Of a DNA stretch of 64,000 nt, positions 17,221 through 25,325 are shown in pieces. The first letter of the stretch is position 1. Every line of letters starts with the position of its first letter. The notes beneath the pieces are model-generated. The model saw only the letters and a program-made list of their open reading frames with translations. It was not told the origin of the DNA and made no database searches. A program made the position numbers and the translations under genes. Origin of the DNA: Streptoalloteichus hindustanus (GTDB lineage: Bacteria > Actinomycetota > Actinomycetes > Mycobacteriales > Pseudonocardiaceae); NCBI RefSeq assembly GCF_900129375.1, contig NZ_FQVN01000007.1, forward strand, positions 124,001 through 188,000. Direction: 5' to 3'.

Positions 17221-17360
17221 CCGTCCAACATGGACGTGGAGGCGCCGGTGGCGCTCGCGCTGTCAGTTCGAACACCGCCCGTTCCCGGAGCTTGACCAAC
17301 TCGTCCGGGCGACAGCCCAGCAGCAGTACCGACCCGTCGACGGCGTGCCAGAAGTTCCTC
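17221..17360 (-). other. Possible remnant of an unidentified gene
   Basis: On the minus strand, directly after the seven duplicated glycosyltransferase codons, the 17473-17168 frame reads a protein-like stretch (FWHAVDGSVLLLGCRPDEL). It has no start of its own and I cannot name a family. It may be the inserted segment's own sequence truncated at the repeat junction. Confidence 0.25.
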
Positions 17361-17553
17361 TCGTCGACAGCAGCACACGCATCGCGACTCCTCGCTGGAC
17401 AGCCCTCTCCCCCGGCCCTGAACCGGCCGGGCTCACCGGCCCGCATTCTGAACCAGCGACGGGGCCCTGCCACAAGTCCACCTTCCAGCTACACGTTCCA
17501 GTGGGAACACGTGTCCGTGGTCTCTCCCCCACCGAACAGTTCCGCGACCAGTG
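17361..17553 (-). repeat. 193-bp direct repeat, copy B (MerR end plus truncated glycosyltransferase start)
   Basis: Partner of 16352-16544. Here the MerR gene is intact and only seven codons of the glycosyltransferase (ATG at 17382, MRVLLST) remain before unrelated sequence begins. Read with copy A, this implies an ancestral order MerR - RAE - glycosyltransferase. Confidence 0.92.
17461..17478 (-). promoter_or_regulatory. Degenerate RAE in repeat copy B
   Basis: GGGGCCCTGCCACAAGTC: a T-to-C change breaks the CTTG half-site, and the neighbouring box is CTACACGTT instead of CTATACGTT. Both changes fit decay after the downstream gene was lost. Confidence 0.55.
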
Positions 17554-18256
17554 GAGCGGCAAGCGCAGGAGCGGTCACCTCAAGTTCCAGTCCCGCACTG
17601 GTAAGTCTCAGCGTGAAATCGAAGAACGGGCAGCAGCTCTTCTCCGCTGCCGCCAGTTCTGCCACCGGAGCCGCCAGCTCGGCGGGCAGTCGCAGCAGAA
17701 AGCCGCCGTCGACGCCCTCTCTCCGCGCCCCGGCAAGCAGTCTCCGCCATCGCTCGACGCGCTCGGCCTGCTCGCCCTCGGTCAGAGTGCACGCGACCGG
17801 CGGCTGCTCGTCGGGTCGCGGTGAAATGGCGGTGCCGGGAACCGGATCGGACGACCGGTGCGGGAACCCGCAGCCGGGAGCGCAGCGGCCCGGCCAGGGC
17901 GGGCCGTCGATCTCCCCGAGCACCTGCCAGAGCCGGTCGGCGAACGCGTCCAGCTCGGCGGCTCGCTGTTCGGCATCCGCGATGTGGGCCAACAACATCG
18001 GGCGCAGGCGTGCTCGGACGTCGGCGCACTGCCCGTCTTCCCATGCCGGCAACAGGTCGCGGATGTCCTCCAGCGGCAGGCCAAGCGTCCGGCCCGAGGT
18101 GATGAACTCCAACCGCGCCACCGCCTCCTCGTCGTAGAGCCGGTACCCCGACTCCGACCGCCGTGCCGGCAGCAGCCCGGCCCGCTCGTAGAACCGCAGC
18201 GTCGTCGGCTTCATCCCGACCCGCCTGGCCAGCTGGGATATCCGAAGCGGTGCCAT
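17489..18256 (-). CDS. MerR-family metal-type transcriptional regulator
   Basis: A 255-residue regulator. Residues 1-70 form the MerR winged helix (LRISQLARRVGMKPTTLRFY ERAGLLP), residues 75-130 a dimerisation coiled coil. An extended C-terminal domain contains a CCPFFDF motif and further cysteines (CAPGCGF), suggesting thiol-reactive or metal sensing. The start ATG 18256 is where the HTH begins; the open frame extends 61 codons upstream through its own promoter, which rules that out. The operator lies at 18270-18291, so autoregulation is likely. The last codons lie inside the 193-bp repeat. Confidence 0.88.
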   Translation of the reverse strand: MAPLRISQLARRVGMKPTTLRFYERAGLLPARRSESGYRLYDEEAVARLEFITSGRTLGLPLEDIRDLLPAWEDGQCADVRARLRPMLLAHIADAEQRAAELDAFADRLWQVLGEIDGPPWPGRCAPGCGFPHRSSDPVPGTAISPRPDEQPPVACTLTEGEQAERVERWRRLLAGARREGVDGGFLLRLPAELAAPVAELAAAEKSCCPFFDFTLRLTSAGLELEVTAPALAAPLVAELFGGGETTDTCSHWNV

Positions 18257-18269
18257 GCCCCGACGGTAA

Positions 18270-18294
18270 ACCTTCCAGTCGGCTCGAAGGTCAA
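18270..18294 (-). promoter_or_regulatory. MerR-type promoter/operator
   Basis: Inverted repeat ACCTTC - 10 bp - GAAGGT (18270-18291). On the minus strand it starts inside a TTGACC -35 box (18289-18294) and fills a long spacer before the start codon, the hallmark of MerR-activated promoters with an over-long spacer. Confidence 0.75.
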
Positions 18295-18327
18295 GCCGCT
18301 GGGGCTCGAAAGAAGTCCGGGCGGTGG

Positions 18328-18353
18328 TGTCGAATCGGGGCAGGGGCGTTCGT
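18328..18353 (+). promoter_or_regulatory. ECF42-type promoter upstream of DHFR-like gene
   Basis: TGTCGA at 18328-18333 and GTTCGT at 18348-18353. The same two boxes with the same 20-bp offset, inside a roughly 90-bp conserved block, precede the YCII/DGPF gene. TGTCGA is the -35 type known for ECF42 sigma factors; the -10 assignment is inference. Confidence 0.65.
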
Positions 18354-18413
18354 GGCAGGGGTGAGCGGCCGCCCACGAGGGGCGTCCCCACCCACAGGAA
18401 GGCAGCTGCGACC

Positions 18414-19070
18414 GTGAGACTGTCGACCATCACGAACATCTCCGTCGACGGCGTGATGCAGGGACTCGGCGCGCCGGACGAGGACCGCGGGGGCGGGTTC
18501 GAGCGCGGCGGGTGGGCCCTGCCGTTCTTCCCCGAGACCGAGGCCTTCCTCGATCAGGTCTACCAGCGCGCCGACGCGTTCCTGTTCGGGCGGCGGACCT
18601 ACGAGATCTTCGCCGGCTCCTGGGGAACGGTGGCGGACCCGAGCATCAGTCCGATCGCGGCGGCGTTGCACGCGAGGCCCAAGTACGTGGCGTCGTCCAC
18701 GCTCCCCGACCCGCGCTGGGCGGGCACGACTGTCCTCTCCGGTGACGTCGCGGCCGCCATCCGCGAGCTGAAGGCCAAGCCGGGCGGTGAACTACAGGTG
18801 CACGGCAGCGGCGACCTCGTCCGCTGGCTGTGGGACAACCGGCTCGTCGACGAGATCACTCTGATCACCTACCCCGTGGTCGTCGGCCAGGGCACGCGGC
18901 TGTTTCCCGTCACCGGCCCGGACACAGCGCTGGACCTGGTCGATGCGCGCGCCTCGAATGGCGTGACGATCCAGGTCTACCGGCCCGCCGGGCGACCCCG
19001 GTACGCCACCGCCACCACCGCCAGCCACGACGAGCTGCTGACCCGGCTCCACACGACCCGCGATCCGTGA
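18414..19070 (+). CDS. Dihydrofolate-reductase-family (RibD C-terminal domain) protein
   Basis: A 218-residue protein of the DHFR/RibD-C fold. Visible features: the opening RLSTITNISVDGVMQG, FGRRTYEIFAGSW (NADPH-binding region), KYVASSTL, and the closing VDEITLITYPVVVGQGTRLF. The family reduces unknown substrates and is not a housekeeping folA; it is a frequent member of ECF42 regulons. The start GTG 18414 follows AGGAAGG. Its promoter region duplicates that of the next gene, so both are probably transcribed by the sigma factor encoded two genes downstream. Confidence 0.88.
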   Translation: MRLSTITNISVDGVMQGLGAPDEDRGGGFERGGWALPFFPETEAFLDQVYQRADAFLFGRRTYEIFAGSWGTVADPSISPIAAALHARPKYVASSTLPDPRWAGTTVLSGDVAAAIRELKAKPGGELQVHGSGDLVRWLWDNRLVDEITLITYPVVVGQGTRLFPVTGPDTALDLVDARASNGVTIQVYRPAGRPRYATATTASHDELLTRLHTTRDP

Positions 19071-19090
19071 CGGAGAAATCCGGGCTGCGG

Positions 19091-19116
19091 TGTCGAACCG
19101 GAGCAGAGGTGTTCGT
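19091..19116 (+). promoter_or_regulatory. ECF42-type promoter upstream of YCII/DGPF gene
   Basis: TGTCGA 19091-19096 and GTTCGT 19111-19116, the second copy of the element at 18328-18353. It would drive the DGPF gene and the overlapping sigma gene, giving autoregulation. Confidence 0.68.
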
Positions 19117-19174
19117 AGCAGGAGCGAACGGCCGTCCACGAGGGACGCCCCACACCACAGGAGATGATCTGCCG

Positions 19175-19504
19175 GTGCAGTACCTGGTTTCCGTGATCTA
19201 CGACAGGACCGACCTGGCCACCCCGGCCGAGATGGCCGCCGTCGACGCGTTCAACGAGCGGCTCCAGGCCGAGGGCCACTGGGTCTTCGCCGCCGGCCTC
19301 GCGGCCCCCGACACGGCCACCGTCATCGACAACCGGAACGGCGAGGCGCTGGTCACCGACGGCCCCTTCCTAGAGTCCAAGGAGTTCCTGGCGGGCTTCT
19401 GGATCATCGAGGCCCCCGACCTCGACGTGGCGCTCAGGCTCGCCACCGAGGGGTCGAAGCACTGCAACCGCAAGGTCGAGGTGCGACCGATCCTGAGCGA
19501 GTGA
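19175..19504 (+). CDS. YCII/DGPF-domain protein
   Basis: A 109-residue protein of the YCII-related (DGPF) family. The signature VTDGPFLESKEFLAGFWII is intact and the C-terminus KVEVRPI is typical. DGPF proteins are the genetic partners and regulatory targets of ECF42 sigma factors; their biochemical role is unknown, though the fold suggests ligand binding or weak enzymatic activity. The start is GTG 19175, 12 bases after AGGAG. Its stop overlaps the sigma factor start by four bases (GTGA), so the two are translationally coupled. Confidence 0.9.
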   Translation: MQYLVSVIYDRTDLATPAEMAAVDAFNERLQAEGHWVFAAGLAAPDTATVIDNRNGEALVTDGPFLESKEFLAGFWIIEAPDLDVALRLATEGSKHCNRKVEVRPILSE

Positions 19505-20733
19505 GCGCGATCGACGTCCAGGAGGCGATCACCCGGGCCCACCGCGAGGAGTGGGCCCGGGTCGTCGCCGCCCTGACCAAACGATTCGGTGACCTCGACG
19601 TCGCCGAGGAGGCGGCGGCCGAGGCGTTCGCGACCGCCGTCGCCCGCTGGCCCGCCGACGGCGTGCCTCCCAACCCCGGCGGGTGGCTGACCACCACCGC
19701 CACCCACAAGGCCATCGACCGGCTCCGGCGCGAGAACAAGCGCCACGACAAGCAGAAGGAGGCTCTGCTGGTGCACGACGACGACCCACCCGAGCCTGCC
19801 GGCCCCATCGACGACGAACGACTCCGGCTGATCTTCACCTGCTGTCACCCCGCGCTCGCGCCGCGGACCCGCGTGGCGCTGACGCTGCGCATGGTCGGCG
19901 GTCTGACCGTGCCCGAGATCGCCCGTGCCTTCCTGGTGCGCGAAACCACCATGGGCCAGCGGATCACCCGCGCCAAAGCCAAGATCAAGGCGGCCCGCAT
20001 CCCCTACCGCGTGCCCTCCGCGGAAGACCTCCCGACCCGCCTCTCCGGCGTCCTCGCCGTCCTCTTCCTCGTCTTCAACGAGGGCTACCTGGCGACCGGC
20101 CCCGACACCGACCCCGTCCGTCCCGCCCTGACCGCCGAAGCGATCCGACTCACCCGCCTGATCCGCACCCTCCTGCCCGACGACGGCGAAGTGGCCGGCC
20201 TCCTGGCACTCATGCTGCTCACCGAAGCCCGCCGCCCCGCCCGCGTCTCATCCACCGGCGAACTCGTCACCCTGTCCGAACAGGACCGCGGGTCCTGGGA
20301 CGCGTCCCTGATCGCCGAGGGACACCGGCTGGTGCGCGAACGCCTGGCCTCCGGCGCGGCCCCGGGCCGCTACCAGATCCTCGCGGCCATCAACGCCGTG
20401 CACACCTCCGCCCGCGACGCCCGCGACACCGACTGGTCCCAGGTCGTCGCCCTCTACGACCAGCTCGTCCGCCTCGACCCCTCCCCGGTCATCGCCCTCA
20501 ACCGAGCCATCGCCGTCGCCGAACTCGACGGCCCCGAGGTAGCCCTGGCAACCATCGACCGCCTCAACGACGAGCTGGCCGAATACCACGCCTACCACGC
20601 GACCCGCGCCGACCTCCTGCGCCGCCTGGGCCGCACCCAGGACTCCCGCGCGGCCTACGACAAAGCCATCACCCTGTCCGGCAACACCGCCGAAACCGCC
20701 TACCTCACCCGCCGTCGCAACCAACTGAACTAG
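19501..20733 (+). CDS. ECF42-group RNA polymerase sigma factor with TPR-like C-terminal extension
   Basis: A 410-residue sigma factor. Region 2 covers residues 10-80 (FGDLDVAEEAAAEAFATAV, then GWLTTTATHKAIDRLRR); region 4 covers residues 110-170 (LTLRMVGGLTVPEIARAFLV, HTH). The long C-terminal extension (residues 185-410) contains the ECF42 hallmarks LFLVFNEGYLA and INAVH, followed by TPR-like helices (LNRAIAVAE). In this group the extension is required for sigma activity. No anti-sigma gene is present, as expected. It overlaps the DGPF gene (GTGA). It converges on rph with 14 bp between, so read-through antisense to rph is possible. Confidence 0.93.
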   Translation: MSAIDVQEAITRAHREEWARVVAALTKRFGDLDVAEEAAAEAFATAVARWPADGVPPNPGGWLTTTATHKAIDRLRRENKRHDKQKEALLVHDDDPPEPAGPIDDERLRLIFTCCHPALAPRTRVALTLRMVGGLTVPEIARAFLVRETTMGQRITRAKAKIKAARIPYRVPSAEDLPTRLSGVLAVLFLVFNEGYLATGPDTDPVRPALTAEAIRLTRLIRTLLPDDGEVAGLLALMLLTEARRPARVSSTGELVTLSEQDRGSWDASLIAEGHRLVRERLASGAAPGRYQILAAINAVHTSARDARDTDWSQVVALYDQLVRLDPSPVIALNRAIAVAELDGPEVALATIDRLNDELAEYHAYHATRADLLRRLGRTQDSRAAYDKAITLSGNTAETAYLTRRRNQLN

Positions 20734-20747
20734 CTGTCTGTGAGTGG

Positions 20748-23348
20748 TCAGTCAGGCAGGATCTCGACGTAACCGTCGCTTCCGTGCACGCGGATTCGCC
20801 GGCCGTCCGGGATCAGCCGGGTGGCGTCCACCACGCCGACGACGGCCGGCAGGCCGTACTCGCGGGCGATCACCGCGCCGTGTGTCATCAGTCCCCCGAC
20901 TTCCGTCACCAGTCCTGCGATGCCGACGAAGAGGGGCGTCCAGCTCGGGTCCGTGTGGGACGTGACGAGGATGTCGCCCGGTTCGAGATCAGCCTGGGCC
21001 ATGTCCAGGATGACGCGGGCGCGGCCTTCGATCGTGCCGGCGGAGACCGGGAGGCCGATCAGGGCACCGGCCGGCACGTCGTCGCGTCGGTACGCCCCGG
21101 TGATGGCCTCGCCGTCCGAGGTCAGCACCCGGGGCGGCGTGAGCGCGTGGTACGACCGGAACGCGTCCTTGCGCTGCTGGACGAGCTGGTGATCCACCTG
21201 GTTCGAGCGCACGACGTCGTGGAGCTCCTGGAAGGTGAGGTAGAAGAGGTCCTCCTTCTCGGGAATCACGTTGGCCCGCACCAAGCGCTCGGCCTCTGCC
21301 AGCAAGGCCCGCTTGTAGATGAAGTAGCGGCTGACGATGTCGTACTTCGGGTACTCCCGGTAGCCGATGAAGGTTCGGACCTGGTCGATCATCCGCTGGG
21401 TCTCGTTGGCCTTGTGCTCCCCGTCCGGCAGGTCCCGCAGGCGATCAAGGACCTCCTGTGTCTTCTTCCGCGCCTCCTGCCGTCCCTGCTCGAAGCGCCG
21501 CTTGGCGGCGCCCGGCTCGAAGTTCCTGATGTTGTCGAGGATCACGGGCACGAGCGTGGCCGGGCGTTCGCGCCACCGCGGCCTCGTGATGTCGATCTCG
21601 CCGACGCAGCGCATGCCGTAGCGGTCCAGATAGGACTCGATGGCGTGGCGTGCTTCGGCCCCGCCCGCGAGCTTCGGCAGCTCGTCCAGGAAGTCATCGT
21701 CCTCGACGTCCCGCAGGAACGCCACCACCTCCGGATGCGGGCGGATCACGTCGGCGACGTCGAGCAACGCCAGTCCCATCTCCGACGTGACGTTGCCGGG
21801 GGCGGACAGCGTGAGGATGTCAGCCGCGTTCTTCTCACCCAGCCATTCCCCCAGCCGGTCGTTGAGCCACCAGGTGGCCTCCATTCCCGCCCTGATCGCC
21901 TGAGAGCTCAGCGGATCACGGAGGACTCGCTTGTGCTCCTCGAAGGCTTCCAACAGGAAGTCGAACAGCGCGGTCCCGGTCTTGGCCCGGATATCGCGCT
22001 CCAGAGCGGCAATGGACAGCCGGCTGCGCTCGATCAACTCGGCGACGATGGCCGGGTCGGCCTCGACCGGGGCGGGCGCACCGCTGGCCGGCGGCGCGCC
22101 GGGACCCTCGTCCGGCAGCGACGGGACGAAGTCGTCGCGGGCCAGGACGGTCTCCAGAGCGTCCCTGATCAGCGGATCACCTCGCCCGAAGACCTCCAGA
22201 AGACTCGCGCGACTCGCGGGTGAAGCCAGGCGCCGGGTGACGTCGACGAACAGCCTCCCGCCGGCCTCGTGCATCGGCACCATGGCCGTCAGCTGCCACA
22301 TGGAGAACCCCAGCGGCTTCATGGGGTCGGTCATCATCTGCCCGTGACCGACGGAGATGTAGACGTGGTTCTCCCCGTCACCGGCCTCGGGAACGGGAAA
22401 CAACGTCGTGATCGGCCGACTCTGCACGATCTGGAAGCCATCCCCGACCAGACACCACTCAATGTCCTGCGGGCGGCCGAAGTGCGCTTCGATCCGACGC
22501 CCGAGCCGCACAAGCCGCACAACCTGCGCATCCGTCAGCGCCGGCTGCGCCTGCCGTCGCGAGTCGATCGTCACTTCCTGCGTGCCGCCAGCCGGCAGGG
22601 CGCGAACGGCACGCTGTTTGGCCGCGATCGTCCTGGCGACGACCTCACCGTCGCGCACCTTGAAGACGTCCGGGTTGACCAGACCGGACACCAGGGCCTC
22701 ACCGAGGCCGAAGCTCGCGTCCACAGTGGACACCTTCCGGTTGCCCGTGACGGGATCGGCCGTGAACAGAATGCCGGCCGCATCCGGAAAGACCATCCGC
22801 TGCACGACCACCGCCATCTGAACCGCACGGTGGTCAATCCCTTCCCGCAGGCGGTAGATCACGGCCCGCTCGGTGAACAGCGAAGCCCAACACCGGCTGA
22901 CGTGCTGGAGAATCGCCGCCGGCCCCACGACGTTCAGGTACGTGTCCTGCTGCCCGGCGAAGGACGCCGTCGGCAGATCCTCCGCCGTCGCGCTGGAACG
23001 CACGGCGTAGGCGGCTTCCTCGCCGAGCTGCGCGTGCGCACGGGTGATCGCCGCCGCCAGATCATTCGGGATGGAAACCCCTTCGACAGCCCGGCGAATG
23101 TCCCCGCTGAGCGCCCGAATCGCCTCCCGGTCATCCGACCTCAGGCGCGACAGCTCATCGAGCCGATCATCGATCGACGGCACTTCCGCCATGACCCGCC
23201 GGAAGGCGGCCGTCGTCACGCAGAACCCGGCCGGCACGCGAACGCCCTCAATCCGCGCCAGCCCACCCAGGTGCGCGGCCTTCCCCCCAACAACCCCGAC
23301 CTGCGTCTCGTTAACCTCGTGAAGATCCAACACGTACTGCTCGACCAC
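20748..23348 (-). CDS. rph: Rifamycin-inactivating phosphotransferase
   Basis: An 866-residue dikinase that transfers the beta-phosphate of ATP to the C21 hydroxyl of rifamycins. Domain order: ATP-binding domain (1-320; GGKAAHLGGL, YAVRSSATAEDLP, FAGQQDTYLNV), rifamycin-binding domain (320-750), and a swivelling His domain (750-866) with the phospho-carrier His near residue 823 in GGLMTHGAVIAREYGLPAV. GTG 23348, five bases after GAGG, gives the usual family length and the typical opening (VEQYVLDLHEVNETQV); ATG 23393 would add 15 residues. The RAE at 23457-23475 marks rifamycin-responsive control. PEP synthase is excluded by the MTHGAV active-site context and length. Confidence 0.93.
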   Translation of the reverse strand: MVEQYVLDLHEVNETQVGVVGGKAAHLGGLARIEGVRVPAGFCVTTAAFRRVMAEVPSIDDRLDELSRLRSDDREAIRALSGDIRRAVEGVSIPNDLAAAITRAHAQLGEEAAYAVRSSATAEDLPTASFAGQQDTYLNVVGPAAILQHVSRCWASLFTERAVIYRLREGIDHRAVQMAVVVQRMVFPDAAGILFTADPVTGNRKVSTVDASFGLGEALVSGLVNPDVFKVRDGEVVARTIAAKQRAVRALPAGGTQEVTIDSRRQAQPALTDAQVVRLVRLGRRIEAHFGRPQDIEWCLVGDGFQIVQSRPITTLFPVPEAGDGENHVYISVGHGQMMTDPMKPLGFSMWQLTAMVPMHEAGGRLFVDVTRRLASPASRASLLEVFGRGDPLIRDALETVLARDDFVPSLPDEGPGAPPASGAPAPVEADPAIVAELIERSRLSIAALERDIRAKTGTALFDFLLEAFEEHKRVLRDPLSSQAIRAGMEATWWLNDRLGEWLGEKNAADILTLSAPGNVTSEMGLALLDVADVIRPHPEVVAFLRDVEDDDFLDELPKLAGGAEARHAIESYLDRYGMRCVGEIDITRPRWRERPATLVPVILDNIRNFEPGAAKRRFEQGRQEARKKTQEVLDRLRDLPDGEHKANETQRMIDQVRTFIGYREYPKYDIVSRYFIYKRALLAEAERLVRANVIPEKEDLFYLTFQELHDVVRSNQVDHQLVQQRKDAFRSYHALTPPRVLTSDGEAITGAYRRDDVPAGALIGLPVSAGTIEGRARVILDMAQADLEPGDILVTSHTDPSWTPLFVGIAGLVTEVGGLMTHGAVIAREYGLPAVVGVVDATRLIPDGRRIRVHGSDGYVEILPD

Positions 23349-23849
23349 CGGCACCTCAAGCTGTGTCGAACCTTCTGCTGGGCACGTGCTCATGTCTGGC
23401 TGGCTTTCCCTCCGACGACGGTGCTGCGTGCGGCCGCCGATTCTGTGCCAAACCCCGGGCCTTGCCACAAGCCCCCCAGACCGCTATACGTTAGAAGTGG
23501 CAAGGAGTGCGTCTCCTTTGTCTTTGCGTCTGTCTTTGTCATCCGCGACGTGCTGTTCGGCGTCTCCCCGATCCGGACCGGAGTCCGCCTGGCCACCGCC
23601 GGCGCGGCCGTCATCCACACGAGTCCGGGTATTCCAGACCGGTCCACTCAGCGGACTTCAAGCGGGGCGTCGTACTCGACGTCGCGGTCGAGGCACCGAA
23701 CGGTCATCCCGTAGAGGGGACGTTGCGGCGCGGTGACCACCAGATGAGGCCGACCAGTCCCGGTTCCGGAGAAGGGGCTGTCTCTCCCGCAATCACGGAC
23801 ACAGTGAGCAGTGTCACTGCTACGGTCGGTGAGGATGAGGGGAGGAGAG
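23349..23849. other. Intergenic region holding the rph promoter and RAE
   Basis: About 500 bp between the divergent rph and EspC-like genes. The left part carries the RAE and CTATACGTT box; the right part (23520-23840) shows no clear element and no credible gene. Confidence 0.5.
23457..23475 (-). promoter_or_regulatory. Rifamycin-associated element (RAE) upstream of rph
   Basis: GGGCCTTGCCACAAGCCCC, a 19-bp near-palindrome with CTTG-CCA-CAAG core. CTATACGTT begins at 23484, 13 bp after the end of the core (23471), the same spacing as at the glycosyltransferase. A 9-bp inverted repeat (CCTTGCCAC at 23460-23468 and GTGGCAAGG at 23498-23506) also brackets the box. Confidence 0.85.
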
Positions 23850-24146
23850 ATGACGGGGTTCGAGGTCGATCCTGGAGCGCTGCGCGCTGCGGCCGGTGCT
23901 GCGCAGCAGGCCGCGAGCGTCGTGCACAAGCTGGAGTTGGGCCGGGTGGCGGAGCTCGCCGTCGCCCTGCCGGGGACGGAGTCCGCCGGAACCGCCGAAC
24001 AGCTCGGCCGGCACTGGGAGGCCAGCAGCAAGAGGTGGGCCGAAGGCATGGACTCCCACGCGGCCGCGCTGACCTCTGCCGCCCGTGATTACCAGGCGCG
24101 AGAGGATTCCGCCGCGCACGGCTTCGGCGGGACCGGAGGCCGTTGA
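23850..24146 (+). CDS. EspC-like type VII secretion-associated small protein
   Basis: A 98-residue helical protein. The pattern FEVDPGALRAAAGAAQQAA, a central acidic/glycine turn, WEASSKRWAEGMDSHAAALT and a tyrosine near the end (AARDYQARED) fits the ESX-secreted EspC/WXG100-like helical hairpin. Such proteins are co-secreted with, or chaperone, a larger effector. The start ATG 23850 has GGAGG four bases before it; ATG 23835 is possible. Its stop overlaps the start of the next gene (TGATG), so the two are coupled. No EccC-type secretion ATPase lies in the window. Confidence 0.75.
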   Translation: MTGFEVDPGALRAAAGAAQQAASVVHKLELGRVAELAVALPGTESAGTAEQLGRHWEASSKRWAEGMDSHAAALTSAARDYQAREDSAAHGFGGTGGR

Positions 24147-25324
24147 TGGCCACCTGGGCCGAGATCAGGAACTGGCAGCCAGACGTGATCGGTCAGGTCG
24201 GTGACCACCTCGCCGAGCAGAACAAGCTGGTCATCGGACTGCAGGCCGAGCTCGACGGTGGCAGGCCGGCTGGGTGGACCGGCGACGCGGCGGAAGCCGC
24301 GGAGAGCGATCTCCGCGCTCGTCGTCAGGCGCTTGAGGAACTCGCCGCGCGATTGTCCGCGGCGGTGAAGATCATCGACGACACCGAGCAGTCTGTGCGG
24401 GCGCTGGTCCGCAGCATCGAAGCGATGGAAGAGCACGCCGGGCGGAACGGCTACCGGATCGAGAACGGCCAAGTCGTCGAGACCGGGGGCTCGGGTGGGT
24501 TCCTCACGGCCGCGACTCTCCAGGTGGAGGTGCAGACCATCCTGGCCCAGGCCGGCACGATCGACACCGAGCTGAACTCCGTGCTCGACCGCATCCTGTC
24601 CGGCGAGATCGACGACGCGGGAGCGACGACGCTGGCGGCGGCCGCGGCGGCGGGCGAGGACCGCATCGTCGACGAGCAACGACATCGCGATCTGCTGGCC
24701 AGGTACCAGGTCAGGACCGACAGCACGACGGTGTGGCCCAGCGGGCTGACCGGTTGGCTCGCGGAGCGGGCGGGTTTCTCGAAGGAACGGATCACCACGA
24801 CCGAAGCGAAGATGCTCGACGACCTGCAGACGCGCAAGGGCCTCCTGGGGCTCAAGGAGTTCGCAGACATCCGGCAGGACGCCCTCCATGTCGCAGAGGG
24901 CAAGTTCGAGGGCAAGGGCTTGACCGACGGACACGCGGACGCCTTCCGGCACGCCTACTGGAACGCGCTGATGACGCAGCGGTACGGCGAGCAGTGGGCG
25001 CGCGAGTTCGCCACCGCGCACGAGCGGAACCCCTCCAGCCATCACACCCCAGTGGCCATGGACCTGCGCAACAACGAAGTGGGCCGCGAGATCGCGCGGG
25101 CCCACCCCGACGCCAGCCCCGAGGAGCTGGCGAATCTGGTCGAGCAGGCGGTCAAGGACGGCAGAATGGTCGTCATCGACAGCAACGGCACTCTGGCGCC
25201 GTCCAACGAGGTGAAACCGGGCGAGACCCGCGACACCAGGAACAACCCGTGGCCGACGGACAACCCGGACCGCGGCGACGACCACGACCCCGGACAACCG
25301 TCGGCAACTCCGGAGCAGTACTGA
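24146..25324 (+). CDS. WXG-like putative secreted effector with DUF6973-type C-terminal domain
   Basis: A 392-residue protein with polymorphic-toxin architecture. Residues 1-100 form an ESX-type helical hairpin (WAEIRNWQPDVIGQVGDHL, a GWTGDAAEAAE turn). Residues 100-230 are linker helices. Residues 230-330 resemble DUF6973 (GHADAFRHAYWNALMTQRYG, FATAHERN, AMDLRNNEVGREIA), with His, Asp and Glu residues that could form an active site. The tail is acidic and proline-rich. An antibacterial role is inferred from architecture and from the lipoprotein encoded next, which could confer immunity. It might instead be a non-toxic cell-surface protein. Confidence 0.7.
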   Translation: MATWAEIRNWQPDVIGQVGDHLAEQNKLVIGLQAELDGGRPAGWTGDAAEAAESDLRARRQALEELAARLSAAVKIIDDTEQSVRALVRSIEAMEEHAGRNGYRIENGQVVETGGSGGFLTAATLQVEVQTILAQAGTIDTELNSVLDRILSGEIDDAGATTLAAAAAAGEDRIVDEQRHRDLLARYQVRTDSTTVWPSGLTGWLAERAGFSKERITTTEAKMLDDLQTRKGLLGLKEFADIRQDALHVAEGKFEGKGLTDGHADAFRHAYWNALMTQRYGEQWAREFATAHERNPSSHHTPVAMDLRNNEVGREIARAHPDASPEELANLVEQAVKDGRMVVIDSNGTLAPSNEVKPGETRDTRNNPWPTDNPDRGDDHDPGQPSATPEQY

Positions 25325-25325
25325 C

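Noticed and set aside
19683-22223. 846-codon open frame on the plus strand
   Set aside because: It overlaps the sigma factor in another frame and runs antisense through rph; composition is Arg/Pro/His-rich as expected for a shadow frame.
20748-23348. Phosphoenolpyruvate synthase
   Set aside because: Shares the dikinase fold, but the His-domain motif, length, N-terminal sequence and RAE all indicate rifamycin phosphotransferase.
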